DNA from: Peptostreptococcaceae bacterium
GTDB lineage: Bacteria; Bacillota; Clostridia; Peptostreptococcales; Peptostreptococcaceae
DNA length: 22,959 nt
Direction of reading: 5' to 3'
Assembly: GCA_017425305.1 (NCBI GenBank)
Contig: JAFOOW010000119.1
Coordinates: 1 to 22,959 of the forward strand
Under the pieces are notes generated by a model. That model was not told where the DNA came from and ran no database searches. It saw only the letters and a program-made list of their open reading frames with translations. The position numbers and the translations under genes are program-made. Below, in pieces: positions 15,627 through 22,959 of the stretch; position 1 is the first letter of the stretch; each line of letters starts with the position of its first letter.

Positions 15627-16217
15627 CTATACACTATAAAGTTGTTTTAATATATAGTTTCTGGCTTCTATTGTTCTAGGATGTATAATTTGATTTCTTT
15701 CTATAACCAACTTTATAGTATTGTCAAAAGATTTTAAAAGTGCTTTATCCATTTGTTTATTATATGCTAATTCTCTTAGCTCTTCTACACCTGGATATAT
15801 TCTATTTTCTTCTATTAAGTCTGCCATATATACTATTTTTTCTAAATTATTCATATTTTCTTTACCTGTAGTATGATATCTTATAGCCTCAATTATTTCT
15901 TCATCTTGAATACTAAATTCATTCTTAGCCAATACAGCTCCTATTATACTATGTGATAAAGCTATATTATTTTTTTCATAAGAATCTAGTTGTATGCCAT
16001 ATTTATTTACAAAATAATTAACTTCTTCTTCATTTAAATACTTAGCACAGTCATGTAATATTCCAGCTAAATACGCTTTTTCTTTATTATATCCATATAT
16101 TTCACTAAGCTTTACTGCACTTTCAGCTACTCCTTCTGAATGTCTTAACCTATGCTCTGGTAGCATATCTTTTAGTTTTATCAATATACTTTTTAAATCC
16201 AATTCTATCTTCTCCAT
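15627..16217 (-). CDS. yqeK: HD-domain phosphohydrolase YqeK (probable Ap4A hydrolase)
   Basis: 196 residues. The HD motif is visible as HSEGVAESAVKL (about 23-34) and the doublet AGILHDCAKYL (about 47-57), with a later LSHSIIGAVLA and IRYHTTGKENM segment supplying further metal-binding His residues. Proteins of this family (YqeK of Bacillus) hydrolyse diadenosine tetraphosphate symmetrically to ADP and need iron or another divalent metal; that activity is known for the family and inferred here. The gene starts 9 bases after the nadD stop with only a weak ribosome site, so it probably depends on translational coupling to nadD. Confidence 0.93.
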   Translation of the reverse strand: MEKIELDLKSILIKLKDMLPEHRLRHSEGVAESAVKLSEIYGYNKEKAYLAGILHDCAKYLNEEEVNYFVNKYGIQLDSYEKNNIALSHSIIGAVLAKNEFSIQDEEIIEAIRYHTTGKENMNNLEKIVYMADLIEENRIYPGVEELRELAYNKQMDKALLKSFDNTIKLVIERNQIIHPRTIEARNYILKQLYSV

Positions 16218-16226
16218 TTATAATTT

Positions 16227-16904
16227 CTAATTATATATTTGTTTTTCATCTATATAGCTTTGTACCTCATCTGGTATCAAATATTTAACAGATTTATTTT
16301 CTTTTATTTGTTTTCTTATATATGTAGATGATATATCTAATGATGGTGCATCTACAGTTTTTATTTTAGCATCATATAATTCTTCTAAGTTTTCTATTTT
16401 TTCTTTAACTTCTTCTTCACTTATTCCGGGCCTTTTTGCAGCTATAAATGTAGCTAACTCAAAATTTTCTCCTACATTTCTCCAGTTTTCCATATCACAT
16501 ATAGTGTCGGCACCTGTTATAAAGTATAATTCACTATTTTTATAAGTTTTATGTAATTCTTTTAATGTATCTATAGTATATGTACTTTTTTCTCTATCTA
16601 TCTCAATTGATGATGCAATAAATCCTTTGTTATTTTTTATTGCTAATAACACCATATTATATCTATCTAGCTTGTCCGTTCTTAATTTAGATTTATGTGG
16701 TGGATTACCTGTTGGTATAAATAAAATTTTATCTAAGTTAAATTCCTCTCTAACATACTCTGCTATTGATAAATGTCCATAGTGTATCGGGTCAAAGGTT
16801 CCCCCCATTATACCAATTTTTAATTTATTATTTTCTAATTTATGAAAATTTGATTTTTGTATATTTTCTTTTTTAGATTCTATTACTTTATTATCAATTC
16901 CCAT
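16227..16904 (-). CDS. nadD: Nicotinate-nucleotide adenylyltransferase
   Basis: 225 residues. NadD joins nicotinate mononucleotide with ATP to form deamido-NAD in NAD synthesis. The nucleotidyltransferase motif GGTFDPIHYGHL (about 34-45) and the C-terminal ISSTYIR signature (192-198) are intact, as is IPTGNPPHKS (about 62-71). The protein has an N-terminal extension of about 27 Lys/Asn-rich residues before the usual start (KIGIMGG). It is probably real: AGGAG lies 7 bases before this ATG and there is no Met closer to the core. A -10-like TACAAT lies at 16941-16936. nadD leads yqeK and rsfS. Confidence 0.95.
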   Translation of the reverse strand: MGIDNKVIESKKENIQKSNFHKLENNKLKIGIMGGTFDPIHYGHLSIAEYVREEFNLDKILFIPTGNPPHKSKLRTDKLDRYNMVLLAIKNNKGFIASSIEIDREKSTYTIDTLKELHKTYKNSELYFITGADTICDMENWRNVGENFELATFIAAKRPGISEEEVKEKIENLEELYDAKIKTVDAPSLDISSTYIRKQIKENKSVKYLIPDEVQSYIDEKQIYN

Positions 16905-17032
16905 AATTAATCTCCTTTTGTAATTTCTAATATATATTGTAGCATTAATTTTTTAAGTAATGAATACAATTATCTTACTTTTTATTGTATAATTTAGATT
17001 AATATCTAACTATTTAAGAAGGAGGTATTACA

Positions 17033-17671
17033 TTGCCTATTATTACTAAGATAGAAGCTCAGAAAAAAAATGAAGATAGAGTTAATATATATTTGAATGA
17101 ACAATTCTTTATGGGAATATACAAAGAAATAGTTTTTACATTAGGTTTAAAAAAAGGTATGGAAATAGAAGAAGATAACCTTAGGTCTATTCTTAGAGAT
17201 GAAATGTATATAAAAGCTAAAAATAAAGCTTTAAGTATACTTTCTAAAGCTCCTCAGTCTGAAAAAAATATAATAAGTAAACTATCTAATGATTTTGAAC
17301 CTGACGTTATAGAAGATGTATTAGAGTTTTTAAGAAAATATAACTTTGTTGATGATGAAGACTTAGCACAAAGAATTGCTAATACTAATTTAAAATTAAA
17401 TAAATGCGGAAAAAATAAAATCAAACAAAATTTATACAATAAGGGAATAGATAGAACTACTATTGAAAGTGTAGTTTCTGATATTGATTGTGATGTTGAG
17501 TTTGAAAATGCTATGTATTTAGCTAAAAAAAGATATGAGAGAGTAAAAAATGAAGATAGAAATAAGATTTATCAAAAAATTTCTCAACATCTAGCTTATA
17601 AAGGTTTTAATTATGATATTATAAAACGAGTTTTAAATAAACTTTTAAATTTTGATGAATTTGATTATTAG
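17033..17671 (+). CDS. recX: Regulatory protein RecX
   Basis: 212 residues, starting at TTG, with a strong AAGGAGG site 7 bases upstream. RecX binds RecA filaments and limits recombinase activity. The protein shows the tandem three-helix layout of the family: residues 60-110 with ALSILSKAPQSEKNIISKL and VLEFLRKYNFVDDEDLAQRI, then similar helical repeats to the end, finishing with HLAYKGFNYDIIKRVL. The basic and acidic N-terminal 55 residues (ITKIEAQKKNEDRVNIYLN) are typical of Gram-positive RecX. It is divergent from nadD; a TATAAT box lies at 16988-16993. A hairpin closes the gene. recA is not in the window. Confidence 0.93.
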   Translation: MPIITKIEAQKKNEDRVNIYLNEQFFMGIYKEIVFTLGLKKGMEIEEDNLRSILRDEMYIKAKNKALSILSKAPQSEKNIISKLSNDFEPDVIEDVLEFLRKYNFVDDEDLAQRIANTNLKLNKCGKNKIKQNLYNKGIDRTTIESVVSDIDCDVEFENAMYLAKKRYERVKNEDRNKIYQKISQHLAYKGFNYDIIKRVLNKLLNFDEFDY

Positions 17672-17696
17672 AATATTATAATTAAATTCATAATAT

Positions 17697-17766
17697 AAAA
17701 AAGTTACCTCTAGTTAAATTTTAAGGATACCTCTATATCCTAATTATTTAACTAAGGTAACTTTTT
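17697..17766. terminator. Compound hairpin between recX and the flavoprotein gene
   Basis: Outer arms AAAAAGTTACCT..AGTTAAAT and ATTTAACT..AGGTAACTTTTT enclose an inner stem, AGGATA/TATCCT. The A/T flanks make it a bidirectional terminator for the convergent genes. It is unusually long (about 70 bases) with an extra inner hairpin. Confidence 0.75.
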
Positions 17767-17772
17767 ATTTAT

Positions 17773-19107
17773 CTATTTACATACGTTTCCAGCTACGTTT
17801 AATATATCCCAAGTTCTAGCAAAAGGTGGTGCATAGCATAAGTCTAACATACCTAATTGGTTAGTAGTTAACTTACCAAATACACATGCAGCTATAACAT
17901 TAGCTCTTTGAACTGCATCTTTATATCCAGCAACTTGTCCACCTAATATAACTTTAGTATTTGCATCATAAACTAACTTAACATACATCTTATCTCTACC
18001 TGGATAGTAGTTTGTTTGGTTAAAATCTGATATAAACTTAGTTTTAACTTCTATTCCTAATCTAGCTGCTTGAATTTCAGTTAAACCTGTTGAAGCAGCT
18101 TCCATATCCATTACTTTTATACAGCTTGAACCTAAAGAACCTTGGAAAGTATTATTAGCACCAGCTAAATTTTCTCCAACTATTCTTCCTAATTTGTTCG
18201 CACCTGTAGCTAATGGTACATAAGAATCTTGTCCTGTAACTATATTTTGTATAGTCGCACAATCCCCTGCTGAATATACATCTTCTACAGAAGTTTTACC
18301 AAATTCATCCACTATAATAGCTCCATTTGGTAACATATTTATATTAGTATTTTTTAAGAATGAAGTGTTTGGTCTAACACCAGTAGCAACTATAACTAAA
18401 TCTGCATCGTATTCACCTTTATTAGTTATAACCTTTTCTACTTTAGTTTCTCCAACTAATTCACCAACTATTTCTTCTAATCTTAAATCTACATCATGCT
18501 TTCTTATTTCTTCTTCTAATATATCAGTTACTTCTTTATCAAAAACTTGAGGTAATATTCTATCTTCTAGTTGGAATACTACTACATTCTTTCCTAGTTT
18601 TTTAGCAGCTTCTACAGCTTCTAAACCTATAAATCCAGCTCCTATTATAGCTACGTTTTTGATTTCTTCTTTGTTCATTAATTCTTTAACTTTTATACCA
18701 TCTGACATACTTTTTAATGTTGAAACATTTTCTATGTTAACATTCTTTATTGGAGGTATTATACTACTAGCTCCACTTGCTATCATTAATTTATCATATG
18801 TATCTACAAACTCTTCTCCTGTAGTTAAATTCTTAACAGTTAGTTTTTTAGCTTCAGTATCTACATCTATAACTTCATGGAAGATATTTAAATCTATTCC
18901 ACTTTCTCTAAACTTTTCAGCAGGTCTAGCTATCATATTATTTACATCATCGAAGAATCCTCCAACAAAATAAGGAAGTCCACATGCACCAAATGATACT
19001 ACATCTGTTTTTTCATAAACTACAACTTCATATTCAGGTTGCATCCTTTTTAATTTTGCAGCAGCACTCATACCAGCAGCTACTCCACCAATTATTATAA
19101 CTCTCAT
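17773..19107 (-). CDS. CoA-disulfide reductase / NADH oxidase-type FAD flavoprotein
   Basis: 444 residues. An FAD-binding Rossmann motif, GGVAAGMSAA, sits at the N-terminus (7-16), and an NAD(P)H-binding motif, GAGFIGLEAVEAA, near residue 156. The second FAD motif, YSAGDCA, is present. Single redox Cys42 sits in SFGACGLPYFVGG, the pattern of the one-cysteine group (CoA-disulfide reductase, NADH peroxidase/oxidase, NADH:polysulfide reductase); CGLPY at this site favours CoA-disulfide reductase or polysulfide reductase. The C-terminal dimer domain ends CYAPPFARTWDILNVAG, also typical of that group. There is no C-terminal rhodanese domain. It reduces CoA disulfide or related sulfur/peroxide substrates, for redox defence; the substrate cannot be fixed from sequence. 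The ATG has AAGGAG upstream, and the gene is transcribed alone. Confidence 0.9.
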   Translation of the reverse strand: MRVIIIGGVAAGMSAAAKLKRMQPEYEVVVYEKTDVVSFGACGLPYFVGGFFDDVNNMIARPAEKFRESGIDLNIFHEVIDVDTEAKKLTVKNLTTGEEFVDTYDKLMIASGASSIIPPIKNVNIENVSTLKSMSDGIKVKELMNKEEIKNVAIIGAGFIGLEAVEAAKKLGKNVVVFQLEDRILPQVFDKEVTDILEEEIRKHDVDLRLEEIVGELVGETKVEKVITNKGEYDADLVIVATGVRPNTSFLKNTNINMLPNGAIIVDEFGKTSVEDVYSAGDCATIQNIVTGQDSYVPLATGANKLGRIVGENLAGANNTFQGSLGSSCIKVMDMEAASTGLTEIQAARLGIEVKTKFISDFNQTNYYPGRDKMYVKLVYDANTKVILGGQVAGYKDAVQRANVIAACVFGKLTTNQLGMLDLCYAPPFARTWDILNVAGNVCK

Positions 19108-19243
19108 ATTATATTCTCCTTAAAATAATATACATTTAATATGTTTAAGTTTATCACTCACCTAATATGACAATATATTAACATATAAATATATCTTTTT
19201 CTACATATTTTTCCAGATTAGTCTTAAATGATTTTATAAATAA

Positions 19244-19275
19244 AAAAGGAACTAATCTCTATTGAGATAGTTCCT
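19244..19275 (-). terminator. Intrinsic terminator of the obg-yhbY unit
   Basis: The stem AAAGGAACT-ATCTC / GAGAT-AGTTCCTTT has loop TATT and one bulged A. On the minus strand it is followed by TTTTTTATTT. It lies right behind the yhbY stop. Confidence 0.85.
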
Positions 19276-19281
19276 TTAAAA

Positions 19282-19650
19282 TTATCTTCTTGATCTCTTT
19301 GTAGCTTTACCTTTTTTAGTTACAGTATTATCTACTTTTTTAGCCTTAGCTTGTTCATGACCAGGGAATACTATCTTAGGCTCTTCTAAGTTCTTTCTGT
19401 ATATAGTAAATTTAAATCCTATCGCTTGAACAAATTCTGCTCTTAAAGCTTCACATATAGCATTAGCTGTTTCCTTAGCTTCTAATCCTGCTGTTTCTAA
19501 TATAGTAACTTTAACTATTTCTCTAGCTGTTAACATTTCATCTAATTGATCTAAGAAATTTTCAGTAACACCTTCTTTACCTAATTGTATTATAGGCTTT
19601 AAAGTATTAGCTATCGATCTTAGGTATGCTCTTTGTTTTCCTTTTAACAT
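19282..19650 (-). CDS. yhbY: YhbY-family CRM-domain RNA-binding protein
   Basis: 122 residues. The first 97 residues are a single CRM domain: KGKQRAYLRSIANTLKPIIQLGKEGVTENFL is the typical N-terminal stretch and VQAIGFKFTIYRKN the conserved GxxxxxYR end. Proteins of this kind bind pre-50S ribosomal particles. The last 25 residues form a Lys/Arg-rich tail (KKVDNTVTKKGKATKRSRR) beyond the usual domain, which likely contacts RNA. GAGGTG lies before the ATG at 19650. It follows obg by 34 bases, a common pairing of two 50S-assembly genes. Confidence 0.94.
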   Translation of the reverse strand: MLKGKQRAYLRSIANTLKPIIQLGKEGVTENFLDQLDEMLTAREIVKVTILETAGLEAKETANAICEALRAEFVQAIGFKFTIYRKNLEEPKIVFPGHEQAKAKKVDNTVTKKGKATKRSRR

Positions 19651-19684
19651 GACTTACACCTCTTTATGTCTTTAATTATTTATC

Positions 19685-20962
19685 TTAGTTATAGAATTCA
19701 AATTCTATATCGTATATCTTAACTGTATCTCCATCTTCAATTCCCATTTCTCTAAGCTTGTCAAATACTCCTTGAGATTCCATAGATTTTTGGAAGAATT
19801 GAACAGATTCCATATCATCAAAGTTAACAGAGTACATTATTCTTCTTAATGCTTTACCAGTAACAACATATACTCCATCTTCTATTTCTACGCTTAGTCC
19901 TTCTTCTTCTTCTTGTACAAGTTCTGGCTTATACATTTCTTCTTCTGTAACTAATTCTATATCTTCAACTTCTTGTAATAATTGAGAAACATAAGCTATA
20001 ACATCATCTACACCTTGTCTTGTTGCTGCAGACATTTTAAATACCTTATATCCTCTTGATTCTAATTCAGCTTTGAAGTCTTCAAATACAGTTTCATCTT
20101 CCATTATATCTATTTTATTAGCAACAACTACTTGAGGTCTAGTTGCTAATCTTTCATTGTATAATTTAAGCTCATCATTTATTTTATCGAAATCTTCTAA
20201 AGCATCTCTACCTTCTATACCAGATATATCTACTATATGTATTAATACTTTAGTTCTTTCTACGTGTCTTAAGAAATCATGACCTAAACCTATACCTTCA
20301 GCAGCACCTTCTATAAGTCCTGGTATATCTGCAAGAACAAAACTATCTCCAAACTTAGTTTGAACAACTCCTAAATTAGGTGTTAAAGTTGTGAAGTGAT
20401 AGTTAGCTATCTTTGGTTTAGCTTTAGTAACAACAGATAAGAAAGTTGACTTACCAACATTAGGGAATCCTAATAAACCAACATCTGCTATCATTTTTAA
20501 TTCTAATATAACCCACTTTTCTTCTCCATCAGTTCCTGATTTTGCAAAAGCCGGAGCTTGTCTTATAGCATTAGCGAAGTGTTGGTTTCCTTTTCCACCT
20601 CTACCACCTCTAGCTACTACAGCTTCTTCTCCATCTTCTTTTAAGTCAGCTATTACTAGACCTGTAGCTTCATCCCTTATTATTGTTCCTGGAGGAACTA
20701 ATAAAACTAAGTTTTCACCATTTTTACCAGCTTGTCTTTTCTTTGTTCCATCTCCACCTGCTGGAGCGTTGTACTTAGTTTGATATTTAAAGTCCATTAA
20801 AGTTCTTAAACCTGAATCAACTTTAAATATTACACTAGCACCATTTCCACCGTCTCCACCATCTGGACCACCAGCTGGAACATATTTTTCTTTTCTGAAA
20901 GATACTGCACCGTTTCCACCGTTTCCAGCTTTAACAAATATTCTAGCCTTATCTATAAACAT
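19685..20962 (-). CDS. obg: GTPase Obg/CgtA (large-subunit assembly)
   Basis: 425 residues from ATG 20962. Obg is an essential GTPase that binds the 50S subunit and links ribosome assembly to growth state. The N-terminal Obg fold is glycine-rich (GNGGNGAVSFRKEKYVPAGG and GPDGGDGGNG). The G domain shows GFPNVGKST (G1, about 164-172), FTTLTPNLG, DIPGLIEGA (G3) and NKID (G4). The C-terminal OCT domain is present (GVYVVTGKALRRIMYSVNF). I chose ATG 20962 because AAGGTG sits 7 bases before it; a GTG three codons upstream lies in the ribosome site itself. Its upstream gap contains palindromes (21032-21078). Confidence 0.97.
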   Translation of the reverse strand: MFIDKARIFVKAGNGGNGAVSFRKEKYVPAGGPDGGDGGNGASVIFKVDSGLRTLMDFKYQTKYNAPAGGDGTKKRQAGKNGENLVLLVPPGTIIRDEATGLVIADLKEDGEEAVVARGGRGGKGNQHFANAIRQAPAFAKSGTDGEEKWVILELKMIADVGLLGFPNVGKSTFLSVVTKAKPKIANYHFTTLTPNLGVVQTKFGDSFVLADIPGLIEGAAEGIGLGHDFLRHVERTKVLIHIVDISGIEGRDALEDFDKINDELKLYNERLATRPQVVVANKIDIMEDETVFEDFKAELESRGYKVFKMSAATRQGVDDVIAYVSQLLQEVEDIELVTEEEMYKPELVQEEEEGLSVEIEDGVYVVTGKALRRIMYSVNFDDMESVQFFQKSMESQGVFDKLREMGIEDGDTVKIYDIEFEFYN

Positions 20963-21031
20963 ATTATTCACCTTCTTATTTAAAGCTTTTTAAATTTATT
21001 TTTACCATAAAGTATTATATAAATTCTATTT

Positions 21032-21078
21032 TAGCATTTATTCCCGACCAATAAAAATATTTTTATTTTAAAATGCTA
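21032..21078. repeat. Nested inverted repeats upstream of obg
   Basis: TAGCATTT (21032-21039) and AAATGCTA (21071-21078) flank the perfect 18-base palindrome AATAAAAATATTTTTATT (21050-21067). The outer repeat overlaps TAAAAT, a possible -10 box for obg on the minus strand. It could be an operator or a cruciform-prone spot; in DNA this A/T-rich it may also be chance. Confidence 0.4.
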
Positions 21079-21117
21079 TATACCTTATATATTTTAAATA
21101 TATTTCTTAATAAGTAA

Positions 21118-21143
21118 AAAAGGAGTGTATGAACACTCCTTTC
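21118..21143 (-). terminator. Intrinsic terminator of the rplU-prp-rpmA operon
   Basis: The stem AGGAGTGT/ACACTCCT (21121-21128 with 21133-21140) has loop ATGA and flanking A/T runs. On the minus strand it ends with TTTTTTAC, just after rpmA. Confidence 0.88.
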
Positions 21144-21151
21144 TTTGCATA

Positions 21152-21442
21152 TTATTCACCAGCAACAACTGGGTATACGCTAACTTTCTTTCTTTTCTTG
21201 TCTTTTCTTTCGAATTTAACAGCACCGTCAACTAATGCGAATAAAGTGTCATCTCCACCTTTTCCAACGTTAGTTCCTGGATGTATCTTAGTTCCTCTTT
21301 GTCTAACTATTATACTTCCTGCAGTAACAACTTGTCCATCGAATCTCTTAACACCTAATCTCTTAGATATAGAATCTCTACCGTTCTTAGAAGACCCTAC
21401 CCCTTTCTTAGATGCAAGTAATTGTAAGTTCATTTTTAACAT
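21152..21442 (-). CDS. rpmA: Ribosomal protein L27 (bL27), precursor with Prp-cleaved leader
   Basis: 96 residues. L27 lies near the peptidyl transferase centre of the 50S subunit. The core is clear: [26 protein letters not shown] and [13 protein letters not shown]. Gram-positive L27 is made with an N-terminal extension (here MLKMNLQLL) that the protease Prp removes before ASKKG so that the mature tail can enter the active site. The usual residues before the cut are aromatic (FF or LF); here they are LL. The first ATG is preferred because AGGAGG precedes it. The prp gene lies just upstream in the same operon. Confidence 0.97.
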   Translation of the reverse strand: MLKMNLQLLASKKGVGSSKNGRDSISKRLGVKRFDGQVVTAGSIIVRQRGTKIHPGTNVGKGGDDTLFALVDGAVKFERKDKKRKKVSVYPVVAGE

Positions 21443-21456
21443 TCTGGAGTCACCTC

Positions 21457-21774
21457 CTACTTTTTTAAGATTTTTATATTTTTTGGGTATTCCCGTTTAA
21501 TTTCACTAATAGCTAATTGAAAATGTTGTAATAATAATTGAGCTTCATTTAGATGTTTATCTTTAACGATACACTCTATATGTCCTTCATTACCAATTAC
21601 AGTTTCAAATTCAACTTTCTGTAAGGTACTTAAAGAATTTATAACAGCTACTGCATTAGATGTAACAGCTGCACATACTATATCATAGCCTATTTCAGCA
21701 TAATCAGCATGTCCCTTTAAGCAAAATCCTTTTAGCATGAAATCATCATTATGATAATATTTAACTTTTATCAT
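21457..21774 (-). CDS. prp: Ribosomal-processing cysteine protease Prp
   Basis: 105 residues. Prp cleaves the N-terminal extension from L27 and is essential in Gram-positive bacteria that have it. The catalytic His is in the GHADYAE segment (His22) and the catalytic Cys in [12 protein letters not shown] (Cys34), the pairing and spacing known for the family. The gene sits between rplU and rpmA, its standard place, with 12 bases to the rplU stop. The ribosome site is short (AGG, 5 bases before ATG), which fits low, coupled expression between two highly made ribosomal proteins. Confidence 0.95.
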   Translation of the reverse strand: MIKVKYYHNDDFMLKGFCLKGHADYAEIGYDIVCAAVTSNAVAVINSLSTLQKVEFETVIGNEGHIECIVKDKHLNEAQLLLQHFQLAISEIKREYPKNIKILKK

Positions 21775-21786
21775 AATAGCCTACAA

Positions 21787-22098
21787 TTAAGCGTTTATTT
21801 TTTCAACAACTAACTTAGTGTATGCTTGACGATGTCCATTCTTTCTTCTGTAGTCTTTCTTAGCTTTGTACTTGAAAACTATTATTTTCTTTCCTTTACC
21901 TTGCTCAACTACCTTAGCTTGTACAGAAGCACCTTCAACAACAGGGCTACCTACTACTAAGTTTCCATCTTTAGAACAAGCTAATACTTCGTTTAAAGTA
22001 ACAACGTCACCTTCGTTAGCTTCTAACTTTTCTACGAATATAACATCACCTTCAGAAACTTTGTATTGCTTACCACCAGTTTTAACTATAGCGTACAT
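21787..22098 (-). CDS. rplU: Ribosomal protein L21 (bL21)
   Basis: 103 residues, the normal length. Family signs are [14 protein letters not shown] at the start, DVIFVEKL, and the C-terminal [16 protein letters not shown] stretch that contacts 23S rRNA. It is the first gene of the rplU-prp-rpmA operon. The ATG has an AGGAGGTG site. A structured leader of the L21 type and a strong promoter lie upstream. Confidence 0.97.
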   Translation of the reverse strand: MYAIVKTGGKQYKVSEGDVIFVEKLEANEGDVVTLNEVLACSKDGNLVVGSPVVEGASVQAKVVEQGKGKKIIVFKYKAKKDYRRKNGHRQAYTKLVVEKINA

Positions 22099-22183
22099 AA
22101 ATACACCTCCTCGGTCTTAAACTCGCCAATACAAGGTACTCACTTAAGAGATTTTCAGAACCTTTATTGAGCGGCACTACAGT
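22099..22183 (-). promoter_or_regulatory. L21 leader RNA of rplU
   Basis: The leader folds into one long hairpin on the minus strand: CGC-T-CAATA and AAGGT (22173-22156 region) pair with ACCTT and TATTG-GCG (22137-22124), with one bulged T. An inner CTC/GAG stem completes it. Position, size and the following gene fit the L21 leader family of Firmicutes, thought to allow feedback by L21. Confidence 0.7.
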
Positions 22184-22188
22184 TATAA

Positions 22189-22217
22189 ATAATACTATAA
22201 TTTAAGTTATATGTCAA
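22189..22217 (-). promoter_or_regulatory. Strong sigma-A promoter of rplU
   Basis: TTGACA (22217-22212), 17 bases and TATTAT (22194-22189). The -35 starts at the base directly after the stop codon of the RNase G gene. The transcript would start near 22182. Confidence 0.85.
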
Positions 22218-22959
22218 CTAACTATTAAAAATAATATTCATTTTTTCTAATACTATTTTTGAATTTTCTTTTAAAGCTACTTCCAATTTATATTTTTCAC
22301 CAATTAACTTAATTATATTAATATATTTTTCATCAAAATTTTTAAATATATCTGGATTTAACTCTATAATTACACTCTTATATGCTGTATGTTCACTAAT
22401 TCTCATTACTTCTTTTTCTATATTATCTATCATATGATTAACAGATATTGTACCCCCATTACCACAGCACACATTACAATCATTAATATAATATTTATCT
22501 ATAGAATCTTTTTCTCTTCTTCTAGCTACCTCTACTAAACCAAGTTTAGTCATTCCTAAAACTTCACTTTTTCTTTTGTCTTTTTTTAGCTCTATCTCTA
22601 AGGTATTAATTACTTCTTTTTTATATTCATTTTTATGCATATCGATAAAATCAATTATAATAATTCCACCTATATCTCTAATTTTTAATTGTCTAGCAAT
22701 TTCAACTGCCGCTTCTAAATTAGTTTTATATACTGTTTCATCTAATTTTGAATTGCCTACAAACTTACCAGTATTAACATCTATAACTGTAAGAGCTTCT
22801 GTTTTTTCAATTATTAAGTATCCTCCACTCTTAAGCCATACCTTCTTGTTAAGACACTTATCTATTTGAGATTGTACTCTGTATAAATCAAAAATATCTT
22901 TATTTTCTTCTAAAACTAACTTGCTAGTATAAGAACTATTAATGTTTTTTACTATGTTA
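22218..22959 (-). CDS. rng: Ribonuclease G/E family protein, C-terminal part (5' end outside window)
   Basis: The frame is open from the window edge (first full codon at 22958) to TAG at 22218, about 246 residues. RNase G/E cuts single-stranded A/U-rich RNA and processes rRNA. Visible catalytic-domain motifs: ALTVIDVNTGKFVG, with the first metal-binding Asp; GGIIIIDFIDM, with the second; GMTKLGLVEVARRR; and the zinc-link motif CNVCCGNGG (CxxC), through which subunits pair. The end lacks the long scaffold tail of E. coli RNase E, so RNase G is the better name. An ATG at 22640 lies inside the conserved core (DFIDMHKNEY) and is not the start. The N-terminal S1 and RNase H-like parts are outside the window. 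Confidence 0.93.
   Translation of the reverse strand, partial: NIVKNINSSYTSKLVLEENKDIFDLYRVQSQIDKCLNKKVWLKSGGYLIIEKTEALTVIDVNTGKFVGNSKLDETVYKTNLEAAVEIARQLKIRDIGGIIIIDFIDMHKNEYKKEVINTLEIELKKDKRKSEVLGMTKLGLVEVARRREKDSIDKYYINDCNVCCGNGGTISVNHMIDNIEKEVMRISEHTAYKSVIIELNPDIFKNFDEKYINIIKLIGEKYKLEVALKENSKIVLEKMNIIFNS

Noticed and set aside
22218..22640. Separate 140-residue gene starting at ATG 22640
   Set aside because: The frame is open to the window edge and the ATG lies inside the conserved RNase G/E core motif DFIDM.
1..22959. CRISPR array, insertion sequence, prophage or defence system
   Set aside because: No regularly spaced repeats, transposase, integrase or nuclease-helicase cluster was seen; all gene-sized frames belong to housekeeping or metabolic families except the fragment at the left edge.

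Overview
The window looks like chromosomal DNA from a low-GC, anaerobic, Gram-positive Clostridia-type bacterium. A/T-rich third codon positions, strong AGGAGG-type ribosome binding sites, a T-box leader, an L21 leader and the Prp/L27 pair all fit. The selenocysteine genes and the gene content suggest a member of the Peptostreptococcaceae (relatives of Clostridioides difficile); that placement is inferred from content and order, not from a search. No phage, insertion sequence, CRISPR array or toxin-antitoxin pair was found. Most genes lie on the minus strand; only the fragment at the left edge, a dacF-type gene and recX are on the plus strand.

Left part (1-7280): a fragment of an unrecognised protein, then the selenocysteine locus. 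On the minus strand selD, selA and selB form a tight operon. The selenocysteine tRNA lies about 1.5 kb downstream, beyond a uracil-DNA glycosylase and a one-domain rhodanese. selD itself carries an in-frame UGA at residue 16, where the catalytic Cys/Sec of the family sits, followed by a good bacterial SECIS-like hairpin. SelD therefore appears to be a selenoprotein that needs its own product, and a standard ORF call loses its first 61 codons. Upstream of selD is a ComEA-like DNA-uptake gene with a one-base frameshift between its membrane anchor and the rest, exactly at a shifty A-AAT-TTA heptamer.

Middle part (7281-12470): a D,D-carboxypeptidase gene (plus strand) faces a serine/threonine deamination group on the minus strand: tdcB/ilvA-type threonine ammonia-lyase, ridA, and sdaAB-sdaAA, the two subunits of iron-sulfur L-serine dehydratase. 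RidA destroys the reactive enamines that both dehydratases release, so the group makes biochemical sense.

Right part (12471-22959): leuS with a leucine T-box leader (specifier CUU) driven by a perfect consensus sigma-A promoter buried in the end of rsfS; then rsfS, yqeK and nadD. Next come divergent recX and a CoA-disulfide-reductase-type flavoprotein, and then yhbY and obg. The rplU-prp-rpmA ribosomal operon follows, with an L21 leader and a near-consensus promoter directly next to the stop codon of an incomplete RNase G/E gene at the right edge. Many intergenic gaps are filled by intrinsic terminators, several bidirectional. One about 80-base palindromic structure after selB is not explained by a terminator.
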